Positions 45,603-54,894 of a stretch of DNA of 64,000 bases are shown here, piece by piece. The stretch is taken from assembly GCF_001665835.1 (NCBI RefSeq), contig NZ_LZSX01000035.1, positions 62,001-126,000 on the forward strand, given 5' to 3'. The translations under genes and the position numbers were made by a program. Numbering within the stretch: position 1 is the first letter of the stretch; every line of letters begins with the position of its first letter. The stretch is from Mycobacterium colombiense. GTDB taxonomy: Bacteria > Actinomycetota > Actinomycetes > Mycobacteriales > Mycobacteriaceae. The notes under the pieces were generated by a model. The model worked only from the letters and a program-made list of their open reading frames with translations. It ran no database searches and was not told where the DNA came from.

Positions 45603-45608
45603 AATGTA
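45603..45608 (-). promoter_or_regulatory. -10 box, leaderless, for lexA
   Basis: Reverse-strand TACATT is followed by 7 bases and the lexA ATG. With the SOS box 20 bases further upstream, LexA would sit at about -34 to -49 of its own promoter. Confidence 0.6.
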
Positions 45609-45627
45609 GCCGTACCGCGAAAAAGAA

Positions 45628-45643
45628 TCAAACATGTGTTCGA
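45628..45643. promoter_or_regulatory. LexA (SOS) box of lexA
   Basis: TCAAAC-ATGT-GTTCGA, one mismatch from TCGAAC-N4-GTTCGA. Further CGAAC half-sites at about 45836-45840 and 45857-45862 lie upstream of chiZ, but none forms a full box. Confidence 0.8.
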
Positions 45644-45774
45644 GTAGCGTGTCGCGCCGCCCGCATCGCCCGCATCGGCCGCCGGAAAGGCCGGAAGTCG
45701 GGTGAATCACAAATGTGTAACTCTTCGGGACATCGGGTATTTGTGCCTCGTGACAGTGGTAGAGGCCGACGAAC

Positions 45775-45797
45775 TTGTCGGTGGTGTGATCTAGCGT
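45775..45797 (+). promoter_or_regulatory. PafBC/RecA-NDp promoter of chiZ
   Basis: TTGTCGGTG (45775-45783), 8 bases, TAGCGT (45792-45797). The same box and spacing precede recA at 29005. It points toward chiZ, about 100 bases upstream of its start. Confidence 0.75.
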
Positions 45798-45897
45798 TTG
45801 CTCGTGCGACACGCTTCGCTCAAATGTTCGGGTTTCGAACATACAAGCGATTAGAGTCGAACACACGAGCGAGAGCTAGTTGACCGGAGGAACGAAG

Positions 45898-46392
45898 ATG
45901 ACAGTCATCCACACGCCTGCGCCGCGCATCAGCAGTCTTCGGCGCCCGATCAACGGACCCGTCCAGGGTGCTCGTTACGGGCGGGACGGTCTGGCCAGGT
46001 CGCGCAGGCCCGCGCCGTCGCGGCCGGCGGGTGCCGCGACGCGCTACTACGGCACCGGAGTGGCAGTGTCGGTCGCTTCGCACCGCAGGCGCCCCACCAC
46101 CTGGGCGTCCACCATCGGGTTGGCGCTGGCCGCCGGGGCGATCACGCTGTGGCTGGGTCTCGTCGCGAACGTCGGCCAGGTGCTCAACGGCGACTCCACG
46201 AACTCCGCGGCTCACGTTCCCGACCGGCTCGCCGTCGTCCGCGTCGATGCGGGGGAGTCGCTTCAGGACTTCGCACACCGGGTGGCGCCCGACGCGCCGA
46301 CCACCGGGGTCGCCGACCGGATCCGCGAACTCAACGATCTGCACTCGCCCAACCTGATGGCGGGCCAGACCCTGATCGCCCCGGTCGGCTGA
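45898..46392 (+). CDS. chiZ: LysM-domain cell-division regulator ChiZ
   Basis: A 164-residue single-pass membrane protein orthologous to Rv2719c. A basic, Arg/Pro-rich cytosolic part (~1-70), one membrane helix (~74-95, [19 protein letters not shown]), then an external LysM domain (~113-163, [17 protein letters not shown] to [10 protein letters not shown]) that binds peptidoglycan. In M. tuberculosis ChiZ is induced by DNA damage, binds FtsI/FtsQ and delays division. GGAGG precedes the ATG. Its PafBC-type promoter fits a checkpoint role. Confidence 0.88.
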   Translation: MTVIHTPAPRISSLRRPINGPVQGARYGRDGLARSRRPAPSRPAGAATRYYGTGVAVSVASHRRRPTTWASTIGLALAAGAITLWLGLVANVGQVLNGDSTNSAAHVPDRLAVVRVDAGESLQDFAHRVAPDAPTTGVADRIRELNDLHSPNLMAGQTLIAPVG

Positions 46393-46541
46393 CAACCGTT
46401 GTGCGAGCACGGCTCTGGGCCGACGGTCCCAGGATGGCGGCGGTGCGCCCTTACGCCCGGCGGCTCCATTAGCCGTGCAGGTCAGCGCGCGGGTACGCTC
46501 AAAGTTCAGCGGTACCTTGTCGGCGCGATGAAGGAGCGGTC

Positions 46542-47006
46542 ATGCACTGTCCGTTCTGCCGCCATCCCGACTCCCGGGTGATCGACTCGCGCGAAACCGA
46601 TGAAGGGCAGGCGATCCGGCGCCGCCGATCCTGTCCCGAGTGCGGACGGCGTTTCACCACCGTGGAGACCGCGGTCCTGGCGGTGGTCAAGCGCAGCGGC
46701 GTCACCGAACCGTTCAGCAGGGAGAAGGTCATCAGCGGCGTCCGGCGGGCCTGCCAGGGGCGGCATGTCGATGACGATGCGCTGAATCTGCTCGCCCAGC
46801 AGGTCGAAGACACCGTGCGTGCCGCGGGCTCGCCCGAGATCCCGAGCCACGAGGTCGGCCTTGCCATCCTGGGGCCGCTGCGCGACCTCGACGAGGTGGC
46901 CTATTTGCGGTTCGCCTCCGTGTACCGGTCGTTTGAGTCCGCGGACGATTTCGAACGCGAGATCCAGGCGCTGCGCGATCACCGCGGAGTGGCGACCCCG
47001 GGCTGA
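46542..47006 (+). CDS. nrdR: Transcriptional repressor NrdR
   Basis: A 154-residue repressor of ribonucleotide reductase genes. The zinc ribbon uses Cys3, Cys6, Cys31 and Cys34 (CPFC and CPEC), followed by the ATP-cone domain (~46-136, [16 protein letters not shown]), which senses ATP/dATP. Length equals M. tuberculosis NrdR. AGGAG precedes the ATG. It is adjacent to lexA/chiZ, so DNA-damage control and dNTP supply regulators are clustered. Confidence 0.96.
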   Translation: MHCPFCRHPDSRVIDSRETDEGQAIRRRRSCPECGRRFTTVETAVLAVVKRSGVTEPFSREKVISGVRRACQGRHVDDDALNLLAQQVEDTVRAAGSPEIPSHEVGLAILGPLRDLDEVAYLRFASVYRSFESADDFEREIQALRDHRGVATPG

Positions 47007-47031
47007 CGGAACCCGACGAGCCGTCCCCGCC

Positions 47032-47037
47032 TAGGCT
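47032..47037 (+). promoter_or_regulatory. -10 box, leaderless, for the nitrobindin gene
   Basis: TAGGCT is followed by 6 bases and the ATG at 47044; no ribosome-binding site is seen. Confidence 0.55.
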
Positions 47038-47043
47038 CGGTTC

Positions 47044-47529
47044 ATGCCCCCTGACTTGCATTCCGACCTTGCGGCGCTGGCCCCGCTCCTTGGGACCTGG
47101 GCCGGGCAGGGTTCGGGTAACTACCCGACGATCCCGCCCTTCGACTATCTCGAAGAAGTGGTTTTCGCCCACGTCGGTAAGCCGTTTCTGGCCTACGGGC
47201 AGAAAACCAAGGCGGTAGCCGACGGCAAGCCGTTACACGCCGAGACCGGCTACCTTCGCGTGCCCCAACCGGGCCACGTCGAACTGGTTCTGGCGCATCC
47301 CAGCGGCATCACCGAAATCGAGGTCGGCACCTATTCGGTCACCGGCGACCTAATCGAAATGCAGATGTCGACGACGACGGTCGGGCTGACGCCCAGCGCC
47401 AAAGAGGTGACGGCGCTTGGGCGTTCCTTCCGCATCGACGGCGACGAGCTGTCCTACACGGTGCAGATGGGTGCGGTCGGCCAACCGCTGCAGGACCACC
47501 TCGCCGCGGTGCTACACCGGCAGCGCTGA
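47044..47529 (+). CDS. Nitrobindin (heme peroxynitrite isomerase)
   Basis: A 161-residue ten-stranded beta-barrel heme protein orthologous to Rv2717c. The family start motif GTWAGQG is at 17-23; the proximal heme ligand is probably His152 in QDHLAAV. M. tuberculosis nitrobindin holds ferric heme and isomerises peroxynitrite to nitrate, a defence against host nitrogen stress. The gene converges on the PhzF-like gene across 21 bases. Start set by a leaderless -10 box. Confidence 0.88.
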   Translation: MPPDLHSDLAALAPLLGTWAGQGSGNYPTIPPFDYLEEVVFAHVGKPFLAYGQKTKAVADGKPLHAETGYLRVPQPGHVELVLAHPSGITEIEVGTYSVTGDLIEMQMSTTTVGLTPSAKEVTALGRSFRIDGDELSYTVQMGAVGQPLQDHLAAVLHRQR

Positions 47530-47550
47530 AAGCGAGGGCCTCGGCCGCCC

Positions 47551-48237
47551 TCAGTTCAGGTGTCTCACACCGTCATTGACGACCCGCCCGGCCACCCCTA
47601 CCCAGCCCTCGGCGCTCCACGTCGTGTCGATGACGGAGCCCTTGCCCTGGGTGATCCGCAAGCCTTGGCTCAGGTAATCGGTGATCCGCATCGCCGCCGA
47701 ACCGGTCGCCTCGTCCTCGACCACACCGAGGTTGGCGGCGAACATCCGCGACCGCAGCGAACCGGCCGTTCGGTCGGTCCAGGCCCACAGGTAGTGCGTG
47801 GTGTCGTCGGGATAATCCGACGGGTCGGCGGCGAGAACCTCGTCGGCCGAAGCGAATTCGTGCAGGGCGAAATCGGGCGCCCAGTCCGCGCGGGCGTTGA
47901 TGCTGGCGCGGTGTTCGTCGTAGCCCACCTGCACGATCCCGGCCGGCACCCGCAGCGTGTTGATCGGCGAACCGTTCTCGCGCAGCCACCACGTCGCGCC
48001 GACGGTCGGGTGCCCGGCGAAAGGTAGTTCGGTTCGCGGCGTGTAGATGGTGGCGTGCGCGGTGGCGGAGCCGGGGGCCGGAAGGCCGACGAAAACCGTC
48101 TCGCTGTAGCCCAATTGGGTTGCCAGCCGCTGCCGGGCCGCGACCTCGACCTGGCCGGCGTCCACCACACCCAGCGGATTACCGAAATTGCCGTCCGAAT
48201 CGGTGAACACCCGCAACACCGTCACGTCGATCCCCAT
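47551..48237 (-). CDS. PhzF-family isomerase/epimerase-like protein
   Basis: A 228-residue PhzF-fold protein, the same length as Rv2716. The catalytic glutamate typical of the family is Glu46 in [21 protein letters not shown] (~80-92) and EDEATGSAA near 192 are further conserved loops. PhzF proteins act as isomerases or epimerases on small metabolites; the natural substrate is unknown. The ATG at 48237 has a -10 box 6 bases upstream. Confidence 0.85.
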   Translation of the reverse strand: MGIDVTVLRVFTDSDGNFGNPLGVVDAGQVEVAARQRLATQLGYSETVFVGLPAPGSATAHATIYTPRTELPFAGHPTVGATWWLRENGSPINTLRVPAGIVQVGYDEHRASINARADWAPDFALHEFASADEVLAADPSDYPDDTTHYLWAWTDRTAGSLRSRMFAANLGVVEDEATGSAAMRITDYLSQGLRITQGKGSVIDTTWSAEGWVGVAGRVVNDGVRHLN

Positions 48238-48243
48238 GGCCCG

Positions 48244-48249
48244 ACTGTA
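48244..48249 (-). promoter_or_regulatory. -10 box, leaderless, for the PhzF-like gene
   Basis: Reverse-strand TACAGT is followed by 6 bases and the ATG at 48237. Confidence 0.5.
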
Positions 48250-48282
48250 CGACGCGGCAGCGGGCCGCATCGACCAAGGTGA

Positions 48283-49314
48283 TCAGGTGGCGCTGCGCTC
48301 GTCCGACCCCATCGCGTTCAGCACCGCGACCCGAGTGGGCGCGGGGCCCGAGACGGCCTGCTCGCCCCCGCCGGTGCGGAGCAGGCCGCGAAGGCTGGCC
48401 TGGTCGTACTCGGCGGGGTCGGTGGAATCGATGAAGCGCTCGACGACGTCGATGAACCTCGCCGGGTCGTCGTGAAAGGGGAAGTGGCCGGAGCCCTCGA
48501 AGATTTCCAGACGCGAGCCCGGCATCGCGGCATGTGCCATCCACGCGTGCCGCACGGGAACGACCACATCCTTTGTGCCCCAGACGATTTGCACCGGAAT
48601 GGCTTCGGTCAGATAACATCGGTCGAGCATGGTGACGATCTGCCCACGCCAATCCACCACCGCCCGCAGCGTCCGGCTGAACGCCGCGGAGGCCGTCGGT
48701 TCGGGCAGGTCGTCGAGGATTCGCAGCACGTTGGGCAGGTCGCGGCCCAGCCCGGTGCTGCCCAACGCCAGGCCCAGGACGCGTCCGATGGTCTGAACCG
48801 CCGGCAGCACCAGCGGCAACCGCAGCAAAGCGATCGCCTCGCTGCCCATCGGCAGCGAGGCCCAGCGCAGCACGAAGTTGACGTCCTTGGTGACGCCACC
48901 GGCGCCGACCAGGATCAGCCGTTCCACCAAATGCGGGAATTGGTAGGCGAATTGCATGGCCACGCCGCCGCCGAGCGAGTGACCGATGATGGTGACCCGC
49001 TCGATGTCGAGCACGCTGAGCAGGTCACGCATCCCGTTCGCGTACGCCGCAATCGAGTAGTCGGCGCGCGGCTTGTCGGATTGCCCGTGGCCCAGCAGAT
49101 CCGGGGCGATCACTGTGAAACGCTGGGCGAGCTTGGCCTGCACCGCATTCCACGTGGTGGAGTTGTCGCCGATGCCGTGAATCAGCAGAATCGCCGGCCC
49201 TGAGCCGGCGATGCGGTAGGCCCGCTTGTAACCGTGGATGGTGCGGAACTCGAGTCTGGGTGCGGTCACTTCACGCACCGGGCGGAGCGTGCTCTTGCGC
49301 TTCCGCTCGGTCAT
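48283..49314 (-). CDS. Alpha/beta hydrolase (Rv2715-like)
   Basis: A 343-residue alpha/beta hydrolase orthologous to Rv2715. The oxyanion motif HGIGDN is at 46-51, the nucleophile Ser113 is in GHSLGGG, the acid is in WGTKDVVVP (~250) and the histidine in GSGHFPF (~277). A C-terminal tail of ~50 residues follows. The family includes esterases and C-C hydrolases; the substrate is unknown. The PhzF-like gene lies 45 bases downstream in the same direction but has its own promoter box. Confidence 0.87.
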   Translation of the reverse strand: MTERKRKSTLRPVREVTAPRLEFRTIHGYKRAYRIAGSGPAILLIHGIGDNSTTWNAVQAKLAQRFTVIAPDLLGHGQSDKPRADYSIAAYANGMRDLLSVLDIERVTIIGHSLGGGVAMQFAYQFPHLVERLILVGAGGVTKDVNFVLRWASLPMGSEAIALLRLPLVLPAVQTIGRVLGLALGSTGLGRDLPNVLRILDDLPEPTASAAFSRTLRAVVDWRGQIVTMLDRCYLTEAIPVQIVWGTKDVVVPVRHAWMAHAAMPGSRLEIFEGSGHFPFHDDPARFIDVVERFIDSTDPAEYDQASLRGLLRTGGGEQAVSGPAPTRVAVLNAMGSDERSAT

Positions 49315-49377
49315 ATCGCCAACCTTGATGTCGGGCCGGGCTAAGGGCGGCCTGGCTGGGGCGTCGTGCTGAGTGGG

Positions 49378-50349
49378 TCAGGCCTTGTCGTCGTCGTCGA
49401 ACTTCTTCTCCGCCTGCTGGGCCAGAAATCGCTCGAACTCTGCGCCCAGCTCGTCGCCGCTAGGCAGATCCTCGTCGCGAGCTAGTAACGATCTGTTCTC
49501 CTGAGCGTCGATGAAGGCATCGTACTGGCGCTCCAGCGCGGCCACCACTTGAGCGACCTCCGCGCTCGCCTCGACCTGCTCGTCGATCTTGGCCCGAATC
49601 ACCTCGGCCGCTTCGGTCAACGCCGTCAGCGGCAGCTCCAGCGAGGCGGTCTTGGCGACCTGCTCGAGCAACGCCTGCGCGGCGGCCGGGTAATCGGTCT
49701 GGGTGAGGTAGTGCGGGACGTGCACGGTGTAGCCGACGACCTCGTGACCGTGCTGGCCCATCCGGTACTCCAACAGGTTGGAGGCGCTGCCGGGAACCTG
49801 GATTTCCGAGATCCACGGCTGGAAGTTGGCGATCAGCTCCGGGTTGTTGGAGTGTGCGGTCATGGTGGTCGGCCGGGTGTGCGGAACCGCCATCGGGACC
49901 GTGCCCAGGCCGATGGTCTGGCGCACGCCGAGGCGCTCGGCCAGCAGCCGGACGGCGGTGATGAAGCGCTCCCACTTGAGGTCCGGTTCCATGCCGGCCA
50001 GCAACAGGAACGGCGTGCCGATCGTGTCGCGCATCGCGTACAGGCTCAGCTCGGGATCCTCGTAATGGGTGAAGTGGTCGGTCTTGAACGTCATCAGCGG
50101 CCGCCGTGAGCGGTAGTCCAGCAATTCGTCGATCGCGAAGGACGCGACAAGCTCGGTGTCCAGCACCGCCTTCAGGTGCGCGGCCGACAGCTTGATGGCA
50201 TGACCTGCGTCGGAAAAGCCCTCCAAGGCATGCACCAACACTGGACCGCGGCCGTCGGACGTCGACAACTGCGGTGCCGGCAACTCGAGCTCGTACATAC
50301 CAGCCTGCCCTGGCTGGTACTGATCACCTGGGTCTCGGTGGTGAGCCAT
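49378..50349 (-). CDS. PAC2-family protein (Rv2714-like)
   Basis: A 323-residue protein of the PAC2 (proteasome assembly chaperone 2-like) family, orthologous to Rv2714. Conserved parts are VLVHALEGFSDAGHA (~37-51), FLLLAGMEPDLKWERF near 115, GLGTVPMAVPHTRP near 146, and a helical C-terminal region (~235-300) with an acidic end. In actinobacteria these genes occur beside proteasome or envelope genes, but the function is not settled. AGGAGG precedes the ATG. It is likely co-expressed with the hydrolase gene 63 bases downstream. Confidence 0.85.
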   Translation of the reverse strand: MAHHRDPGDQYQPGQAGMYELELPAPQLSTSDGRGPVLVHALEGFSDAGHAIKLSAAHLKAVLDTELVASFAIDELLDYRSRRPLMTFKTDHFTHYEDPELSLYAMRDTIGTPFLLLAGMEPDLKWERFITAVRLLAERLGVRQTIGLGTVPMAVPHTRPTTMTAHSNNPELIANFQPWISEIQVPGSASNLLEYRMGQHGHEVVGYTVHVPHYLTQTDYPAAAQALLEQVAKTASLELPLTALTEAAEVIRAKIDEQVEASAEVAQVVAALERQYDAFIDAQENRSLLARDEDLPSGDELGAEFERFLAQQAEKKFDDDDKA

Positions 50350-50580
50350 CTGCGATCGCCTCCTCTTTGGGGGTCTTTCCAGGGTGCCCTACCAAGTTTC
50401 CCCCGAATCAGGCGGCACCAACATCTATCAGCGAACTTCGCAGTCACGCTGTGGGATGAAACGCCATAATCCTCAGGCGTAATCCGCGAACGGCGCCGCG
50501 GGAACCGCCGGCGCGCGCACCGGCAAGCCCCGTGGCGCACCGCGATGTGTGGAAGTCGGCTTGCAGAACACCGGTCAGGC

Positions 50581-51417
50581 ATGATGAAGGCGATGCGCAT
50601 TCGGATCCTGATGCTCTGCTTGGTGGTGGGGGTGGCTACGTCGCTGACGGCCTGTCGTCCTCCGGTCCAGCATGCGTCGGGCGCCCCGGTGTCCGCCCCG
50701 CGCGTCGGCGGCCCGGTGCAGCGGCTCAGCGCGCCCGAGCAGAAGGCCATCGCGGGCCCGGTCGAGCCGGATCGGCGCATCGGGGCGATCTTCATCGACG
50801 GTGGCCCGCTGCACGTCTGCACCGGCTCGGTGGTGCATTCCACGGGCGGCAACCTGATCATGACCGCCGCGCACTGTCTGGCCGGCGCCTCGCTGATCAC
50901 CTTCGTCCCCGGTTTCGCCGGGGACGCCGCACCCGGCCCCGCCGATGTGTGGAAGGCCGACACGGTCTACCTCGATCCACGCTGGATGGCCAGCAAGGAC
51001 CCGCACGCCGACTACGCGATCGCGCGGGTCAACAACGAGGCCGGCGCCCCCGTCGAGTCCCGGGTCGGCCTGGCGCTGACGCTGGGCGTGACGCCGCCCC
51101 CGGGCAGCCGCGTCACCGTGCTCGGCTATCCGGCGGGCGTGGGTGGCTCGCCCATCGGGTGCCAGGCCAGCACGTCCATCACCGACACCGGGTTCCCCGC
51201 CTTGGCCTGCGAGGGCCTGGTGGACGGCACCAGCGGTGCGCCCTGGGTCAGCGGCACGACGCTCATCGGGCTGATCGGCGGTCTCGAGCGGGGCGGTTGC
51301 GCCGCGAACGTGTCGTATTCGGCGCCGTTCGACGCGCAGACCGCCGAGCTGCTGCATCGCGCCGAGGTCGGTGGGCCCGGCGATCCGATCCCGAACGATC
51401 TCTCAGACGCCTGTTAG
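50581..51417 (+). CDS. Secreted trypsin-like serine protease, putative lipoprotein
   Basis: About 278 residues. The signal sequence (MRIRILMLCLVVGVATS) ends in a lipobox LTAC (~32-35), so a lipid anchor is likely. The chymotrypsin-type triad is complete: His in TAAHCL (~99), Asp in HADYAIAR (~141), Ser in GTSGAPW (~220). Four cysteines in the mature part suggest disulfides. The substrate is unknown. The ATG at 50581 is followed by in-frame ATGs at 50584 and 50593; the last gives the most standard signal peptide. I recall no such gene at this place in M. tuberculosis. Its stop codon starts the second hairpin repeat. Confidence 0.8.
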   Translation: MMKAMRIRILMLCLVVGVATSLTACRPPVQHASGAPVSAPRVGGPVQRLSAPEQKAIAGPVEPDRRIGAIFIDGGPLHVCTGSVVHSTGGNLIMTAAHCLAGASLITFVPGFAGDAAPGPADVWKADTVYLDPRWMASKDPHADYAIARVNNEAGAPVESRVGLALTLGVTPPPGSRVTVLGYPAGVGGSPIGCQASTSITDTGFPALACEGLVDGTSGAPWVSGTTLIGLIGGLERGGCAANVSYSAPFDAQTAELLHRAEVGGPGDPIPNDLSDAC

Positions 51418-51466
51418 TGGCGATCGCCGGCGCGGCGCAGCCGGGCGCAGCGGGTCGCCGCCATTG
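51415..51466. repeat. Dispersed hairpin repeat, copy 2
   Basis: The same element as at 14732, again beginning exactly at a stop codon (TAGTGGCGATCGC) and ending CGGGTCGCCGCCAT. Outer arms GTGGCGA (51417-51423) and TCGCCGC (51455-51461) still pair, with one G-U wobble in the place of an A-U pair. It separates the protease gene from convergent sthA. Confidence 0.7.
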
Positions 51467-51468
51467 GG

Positions 51469-52884
51469 TTAGTGGCGGAACTGGTTGAGCGCCCGGACTT
51501 TGTTCATCACGTCGAGCGCCGCCACCTTGTAGGCCTCGGAGAACGTGGGGTAATTGAACACCGCGTCCACCAGGTATTCCACCGTGCCGCCGCAACCCAT
51601 CACGGCCTGCCCGATGTGCACCATCTCGGTGGCGCTGGTGCCGAAGATGTGCACGCCGAGCACCCTGAGGTCCTCGGTGGACACCAGCAGTTTGAGCATC
51701 CCGTAGGAGTCGCCGGCGATCTGGCCGCGGGCCAGCTCGCGGTACCTGGCCACGCCGACCTCGTAGGGCACTGAGTTCTTCGTCAGCTCCACCTCGGTGG
51801 CGCCGACGTAGGACACCTCGGGGATGGAGTAGATGCCGATCGGTTGCAGCTCGGTGATGCCGTCGCACGCTTCCCCGAACGCGTGGTAGGCGGCCAGGCG
51901 TCCCTGTTCCATCGACGTCGCGGCCAGCGCGGGGAAGCCGATCACGTCGCCGACGGCGTAGATGTGGGGCACCTTGGTCTGGAAGTTGTCGTCGACGAAG
52001 ATCCGCCCGCGGTTGTCGGCTTCCAGCTCGGCGTTGTGCAGGTCGAGATGATCGGTCTGGCCTTGCCGCCCGGCCGAGTACATCACCGTCTCGGCGGGGA
52101 TCTGCTTGCCGCTGGCCAGGGTGGTGACGGTGCCCGCCGACCCTACGTCGACCGCGGTCACCTCCTCACCGAACCGGAATGTCACCGCGAGGTCGCGCAG
52201 GTGGAACTTCAGCGCCTCGACGACCTCGGGGTCGCAGAAGTCGAGCATGTCGCCGCGCTTCTCCACGACAGTGACCTTGGTGCCCAGCGCGGCGAACATC
52301 GAGGCGTACTCGATGCCGATGACACCCGCGCCGACGACCACCATCGAGGTGGGCAGCGACTTGAGATCGAGGATCCCGTCGGAGTCGAGCACCCGGTGCT
52401 CGTCGAACTCGACGCCGGAGGGCCGTGCCGGCCGGGTGCCGGTGGCGATGACGACGTATTTGCCTGTGATGGTTATCTTTTCGCGCCGCGACGGATCCTC
52501 GACCTCGATGGTGTGCGGGTCGACGAAACGCCCGTGGCCGATCAGCAAGTCGATGCGGTTGCGCATCAGCTGGTTGCGCACCACGTCGACTTCCTTGCCG
52601 ATGACGTGCTGGGTTCGGGCCAGCAGATCGGCCGGGGTGATCTTCTCCTTGACGCGGTAGCTCGCGCCGTAGAGTTCGCGCTGGCTCATCCCGGTGAGAT
52701 AGAGGACCGCCTCGCGCAACGTCTTTGACGGGATGGTGCCGGTCTGGACGCAGACACCGCCGAGCATTTGGCCGCGCTCGACGATCGCGACCGACTTACC
52801 GAGCTTGGCCGACGCGATGGCGGCCTTCTGTCCGCCGGGCCCGGACCCGATGACCACCATGTCGTACTCTTGCGCCGAACTCAT
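51469..52884 (-). CDS. sthA: Soluble pyridine nucleotide transhydrogenase
   Basis: A 471-residue FAD flavoprotein that moves hydride between NAD(H) and NADP(H), orthologous to Rv2713. The FAD motif [12 protein letters not shown] is at ~11-22. In place of the redox-active CxxxxC of lipoamide dehydrogenases it has [13 protein letters not shown] with a single cysteine, as expected for SthA. The NAD(P) motif [11 protein letters not shown] is near 177-187, and the dimer interface domain starts at ~345. The ATG has a leaderless -10 box. Confidence 0.95.
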   Translation of the reverse strand: MSSAQEYDMVVIGSGPGGQKAAIASAKLGKSVAIVERGQMLGGVCVQTGTIPSKTLREAVLYLTGMSQRELYGASYRVKEKITPADLLARTQHVIGKEVDVVRNQLMRNRIDLLIGHGRFVDPHTIEVEDPSRREKITITGKYVVIATGTRPARPSGVEFDEHRVLDSDGILDLKSLPTSMVVVGAGVIGIEYASMFAALGTKVTVVEKRGDMLDFCDPEVVEALKFHLRDLAVTFRFGEEVTAVDVGSAGTVTTLASGKQIPAETVMYSAGRQGQTDHLDLHNAELEADNRGRIFVDDNFQTKVPHIYAVGDVIGFPALAATSMEQGRLAAYHAFGEACDGITELQPIGIYSIPEVSYVGATEVELTKNSVPYEVGVARYRELARGQIAGDSYGMLKLLVSTEDLRVLGVHIFGTSATEMVHIGQAVMGCGGTVEYLVDAVFNYPTFSEAYKVAALDVMNKVRALNQFRH

Positions 52885-52891
52885 GGGCCTA

Positions 52892-52897
52892 ACAGTA
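52892..52897 (-). promoter_or_regulatory. -10 box, leaderless, for sthA
   Basis: Reverse-strand TACTGT is followed by 7 bases and the sthA ATG. Confidence 0.55.
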
Positions 52898-52997
52898 AGG
52901 CAGCACGACGCACAGTGCTGGGTTCATCCACAGGTCCGCCGCCGCACCCGCGCACGTGCGCACCGGTTGACGGTGGCGCCCGTCAGCGTTGGTGCTC

Positions 52998-54056
52998 ATG
53001 ACGACGCCTCGAGAAGACTTCGAACTTTCCCGCCCCGGTGCACTCATCGCCGCTCTGCCGGCCGTTCTCGGCTTCGTTCCCGAAAATTCATTGGTATTAG
53101 TGTCTTTGGGCGACGGGGAGCTCGGCTCGGTGATGCGCGTCGACCTCTCCGAGGAACTTGTCGAACGGCTGGAGCACCTGGCGGAGGTCGCCGCCGCGGC
53201 GGCCCCGGAGGCCGTGATCGCGGTGATCGTCGACGCGGACGGCGCCTACTGTCCCAGCTGCAACGACGAATACCGGCAGCTGGCGGCGGCGCTCGCGGAA
53301 GCCTTGTCGCAGCACCACATTGAGCTGTGGGCTACGCACGTGGTCGACCACGTGGCCCTCGGCGGCCGCTGGCACTGCGCCGAGGGCTGCGGGTCGAGCG
53401 GCCTGGTCGACGATCCCGCGGCCTCCCCGCTGGCCGCCGCGGCGGTGCTGGAAGGCAGGCGGCTCTATCCGAGGCGTGCCGACCTGCAGGCGGTCATCGC
53501 GCCCGACGACCCGGCGCGCAGCGCCGCGCTGGCCGACGCGGTCCGGCAGCAGGCCGCCAGGAGACGGGCGGCGCATCGTGCGCATCCGGTCCGCTGCACC
53601 CGCGGCGACGTGGAGACGGCGATGGCCGCAGCCGCCAGGGTCGCGGCCGGGGAACCGCTGCCCGACAGCGAGATGGCGGCGCTGGGCTGTGCCCTGACCG
53701 ACGCGCAGGTGCGCGACATCCTGTATGCCCTTGCGGTCGGGGAGAGCGCCGGCGACGTCGAGTCGTTGTGGGCGCTGCTGGCGCGCACGCTGCCGCCGCC
53801 GTGGCGGGTCGAGGCCCTGGTGCTGATCGCGTTCAGCGCGTACGCCCGCGGCGATGGCCCGCTCGCCGGGGTGTCGCTGCAGGAGGCGCTGCGCTGTGCG
53901 CCCGACCATCGGATGGCGGGGATGCTGGATACCGCGTTGCAGTCGGGTCTGCGGCCCGAGGACATCCGGGACCTGGCGCTGACCGGCTACCGGCTGGCCA
54001 AGCGGTTCGGCGTGCAGCTGCCGCCGCGGCGGCCGTTCGGCCGAAGGGCGGGATAG
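52998..54056 (+). CDS. DUF4192 protein (Rv2712c-like)
   Basis: A 352-residue conserved actinobacterial protein. It shows the DUF4192 start (LSRPGALIAALPAVLGFVPENSLVLVSL), a pair of cysteines (CPSC, ~87-90) and a further CAEGCG in the middle, and a helical C-terminal half. Function is unknown; it has no membrane segment. The ATG at 52998 gives MTTPREDFELS. It converges on ideR across 20 bases. Confidence 0.83.
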   Translation: MTTPREDFELSRPGALIAALPAVLGFVPENSLVLVSLGDGELGSVMRVDLSEELVERLEHLAEVAAAAAPEAVIAVIVDADGAYCPSCNDEYRQLAAALAEALSQHHIELWATHVVDHVALGGRWHCAEGCGSSGLVDDPAASPLAAAAVLEGRRLYPRRADLQAVIAPDDPARSAALADAVRQQAARRRAAHRAHPVRCTRGDVETAMAAAARVAAGEPLPDSEMAALGCALTDAQVRDILYALAVGESAGDVESLWALLARTLPPPWRVEALVLIAFSAYARGDGPLAGVSLQEALRCAPDHRMAGMLDTALQSGLRPEDIRDLALTGYRLAKRFGVQLPPRRPFGRRAG

Positions 54057-54076
54057 GTGGGCACGAACGGCCCGGG

Positions 54077-54766
54077 TCAGACCTTCTCGACCTTGACCGC
54101 GTGCGCCATCTCGTGCGGCAGGGTGACGTTCTCGTGGCCCGGGATGACGATGGTCACCCCGGCGGAGCCGTTCTCGACGGTGACGCGCGCGTTCGGGACG
54201 ACGCCGGCGTCCTTCAGGCGTGAGATCAGGTCGATGTCGCCCTGGACGTGCTCGGTCAGCTGGCGCACCACCACGGCCACCGGCGCGCCGGCGGGCAGCT
54301 CGGTCAGCCGGACCAGAGGGCCGTCCTCGGACCAGGACTCGGGGCCCACGCCCAGATCGAGGAGTCCGGGGATCGGGTTGCCGAAGGGCGAGGTGGTCGG
54401 GTGGTTGAGTACCTTCACCAGGCGCCGCTCGACGTCCTCGCTCATCACGTGCTCCCAGCGGCACGCCTCGGCGTGGACCTCTTCCCAGGGCAGGCCGATG
54501 ACGTCGACCAGCAGGCGTTCGGCGAGGCGGTGCTTGCGCATCACGGAAATGGCCAGCGCCCGGCCCTTGTCGGTGAGCTCGAGGTGGCGGTCACCGGCCA
54601 CGTGGAGTAAACCGTCCCGCTCCATGCGCGACACGGTTTGGCTGACAGTCGGCCCGCTCTGATCGAGGCGTTCGGCGATGCGGGCACGTAGCGGCGTCAC
54701 GCCCTCTTCTTCGAGGTCGTAGATGGTCCGCAAGTACATCTCGGTGGTGTCAACCAGGTCGTTCAT
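54077..54766 (-). CDS. ideR: Iron-dependent regulator IdeR
   Basis: A 229-residue DtxR-family repressor that binds Fe(II) and shuts off siderophore genes while activating iron storage. All metal ligands are conserved: site 1 His79, Glu83, His98; site 2 Met10, Cys102, Glu105, His106. The N-terminal winged helix (~1-73), dimerisation domain (~74-140) and SH3-like domain (~150-229) are complete. GGAGG precedes the ATG. It lies downstream of sigB but is separated by a strong terminator. Confidence 0.97.
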   Translation of the reverse strand: MNDLVDTTEMYLRTIYDLEEEGVTPLRARIAERLDQSGPTVSQTVSRMERDGLLHVAGDRHLELTDKGRALAISVMRKHRLAERLLVDVIGLPWEEVHAEACRWEHVMSEDVERRLVKVLNHPTTSPFGNPIPGLLDLGVGPESWSEDGPLVRLTELPAGAPVAVVVRQLTEHVQGDIDLISRLKDAGVVPNARVTVENGSAGVTIVIPGHENVTLPHEMAHAVKVEKV

Positions 54767-54838
54767 TCAGCACCCTCCGTCGACGCTGAGTCTACTTGGC
54801 CAGCAGCGCGAATGGTTGTAACGCCTCCCAGGCAAGCA

Positions 54839-54868
54839 GTATGCCCGCCGCTGACGCGGCGGGCATAC
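54839..54868. terminator. Strong hairpin terminator downstream of sigB
   Basis: GTATGCCCGCCGC (54839-54851) and GCGGCGGGCATAC (54856-54868) form a perfect 13-bp stem with a TGAC loop, 26 bases past the sigB stop. No U-run follows, which is common for mycobacterial terminators. It should isolate sigB from ideR. Confidence 0.75.
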
Positions 54869-54894
54869 CGTCTGTACCTAGCTTGAGTGAGGTG

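Noticed and set aside
45596..45631. Longer LexA start at 45631
   Set aside because: It would place coding sequence over the -10 box and the edge of the SOS operator, and the extra residues are not conserved.
54767..54894. IdeR boxes (TTAGGTTAGGCTAACC type) near ideR and the FhuF-like gene
   Set aside because: No match was found by eye in either region; iron control of the FhuF-like gene is therefore not supported.
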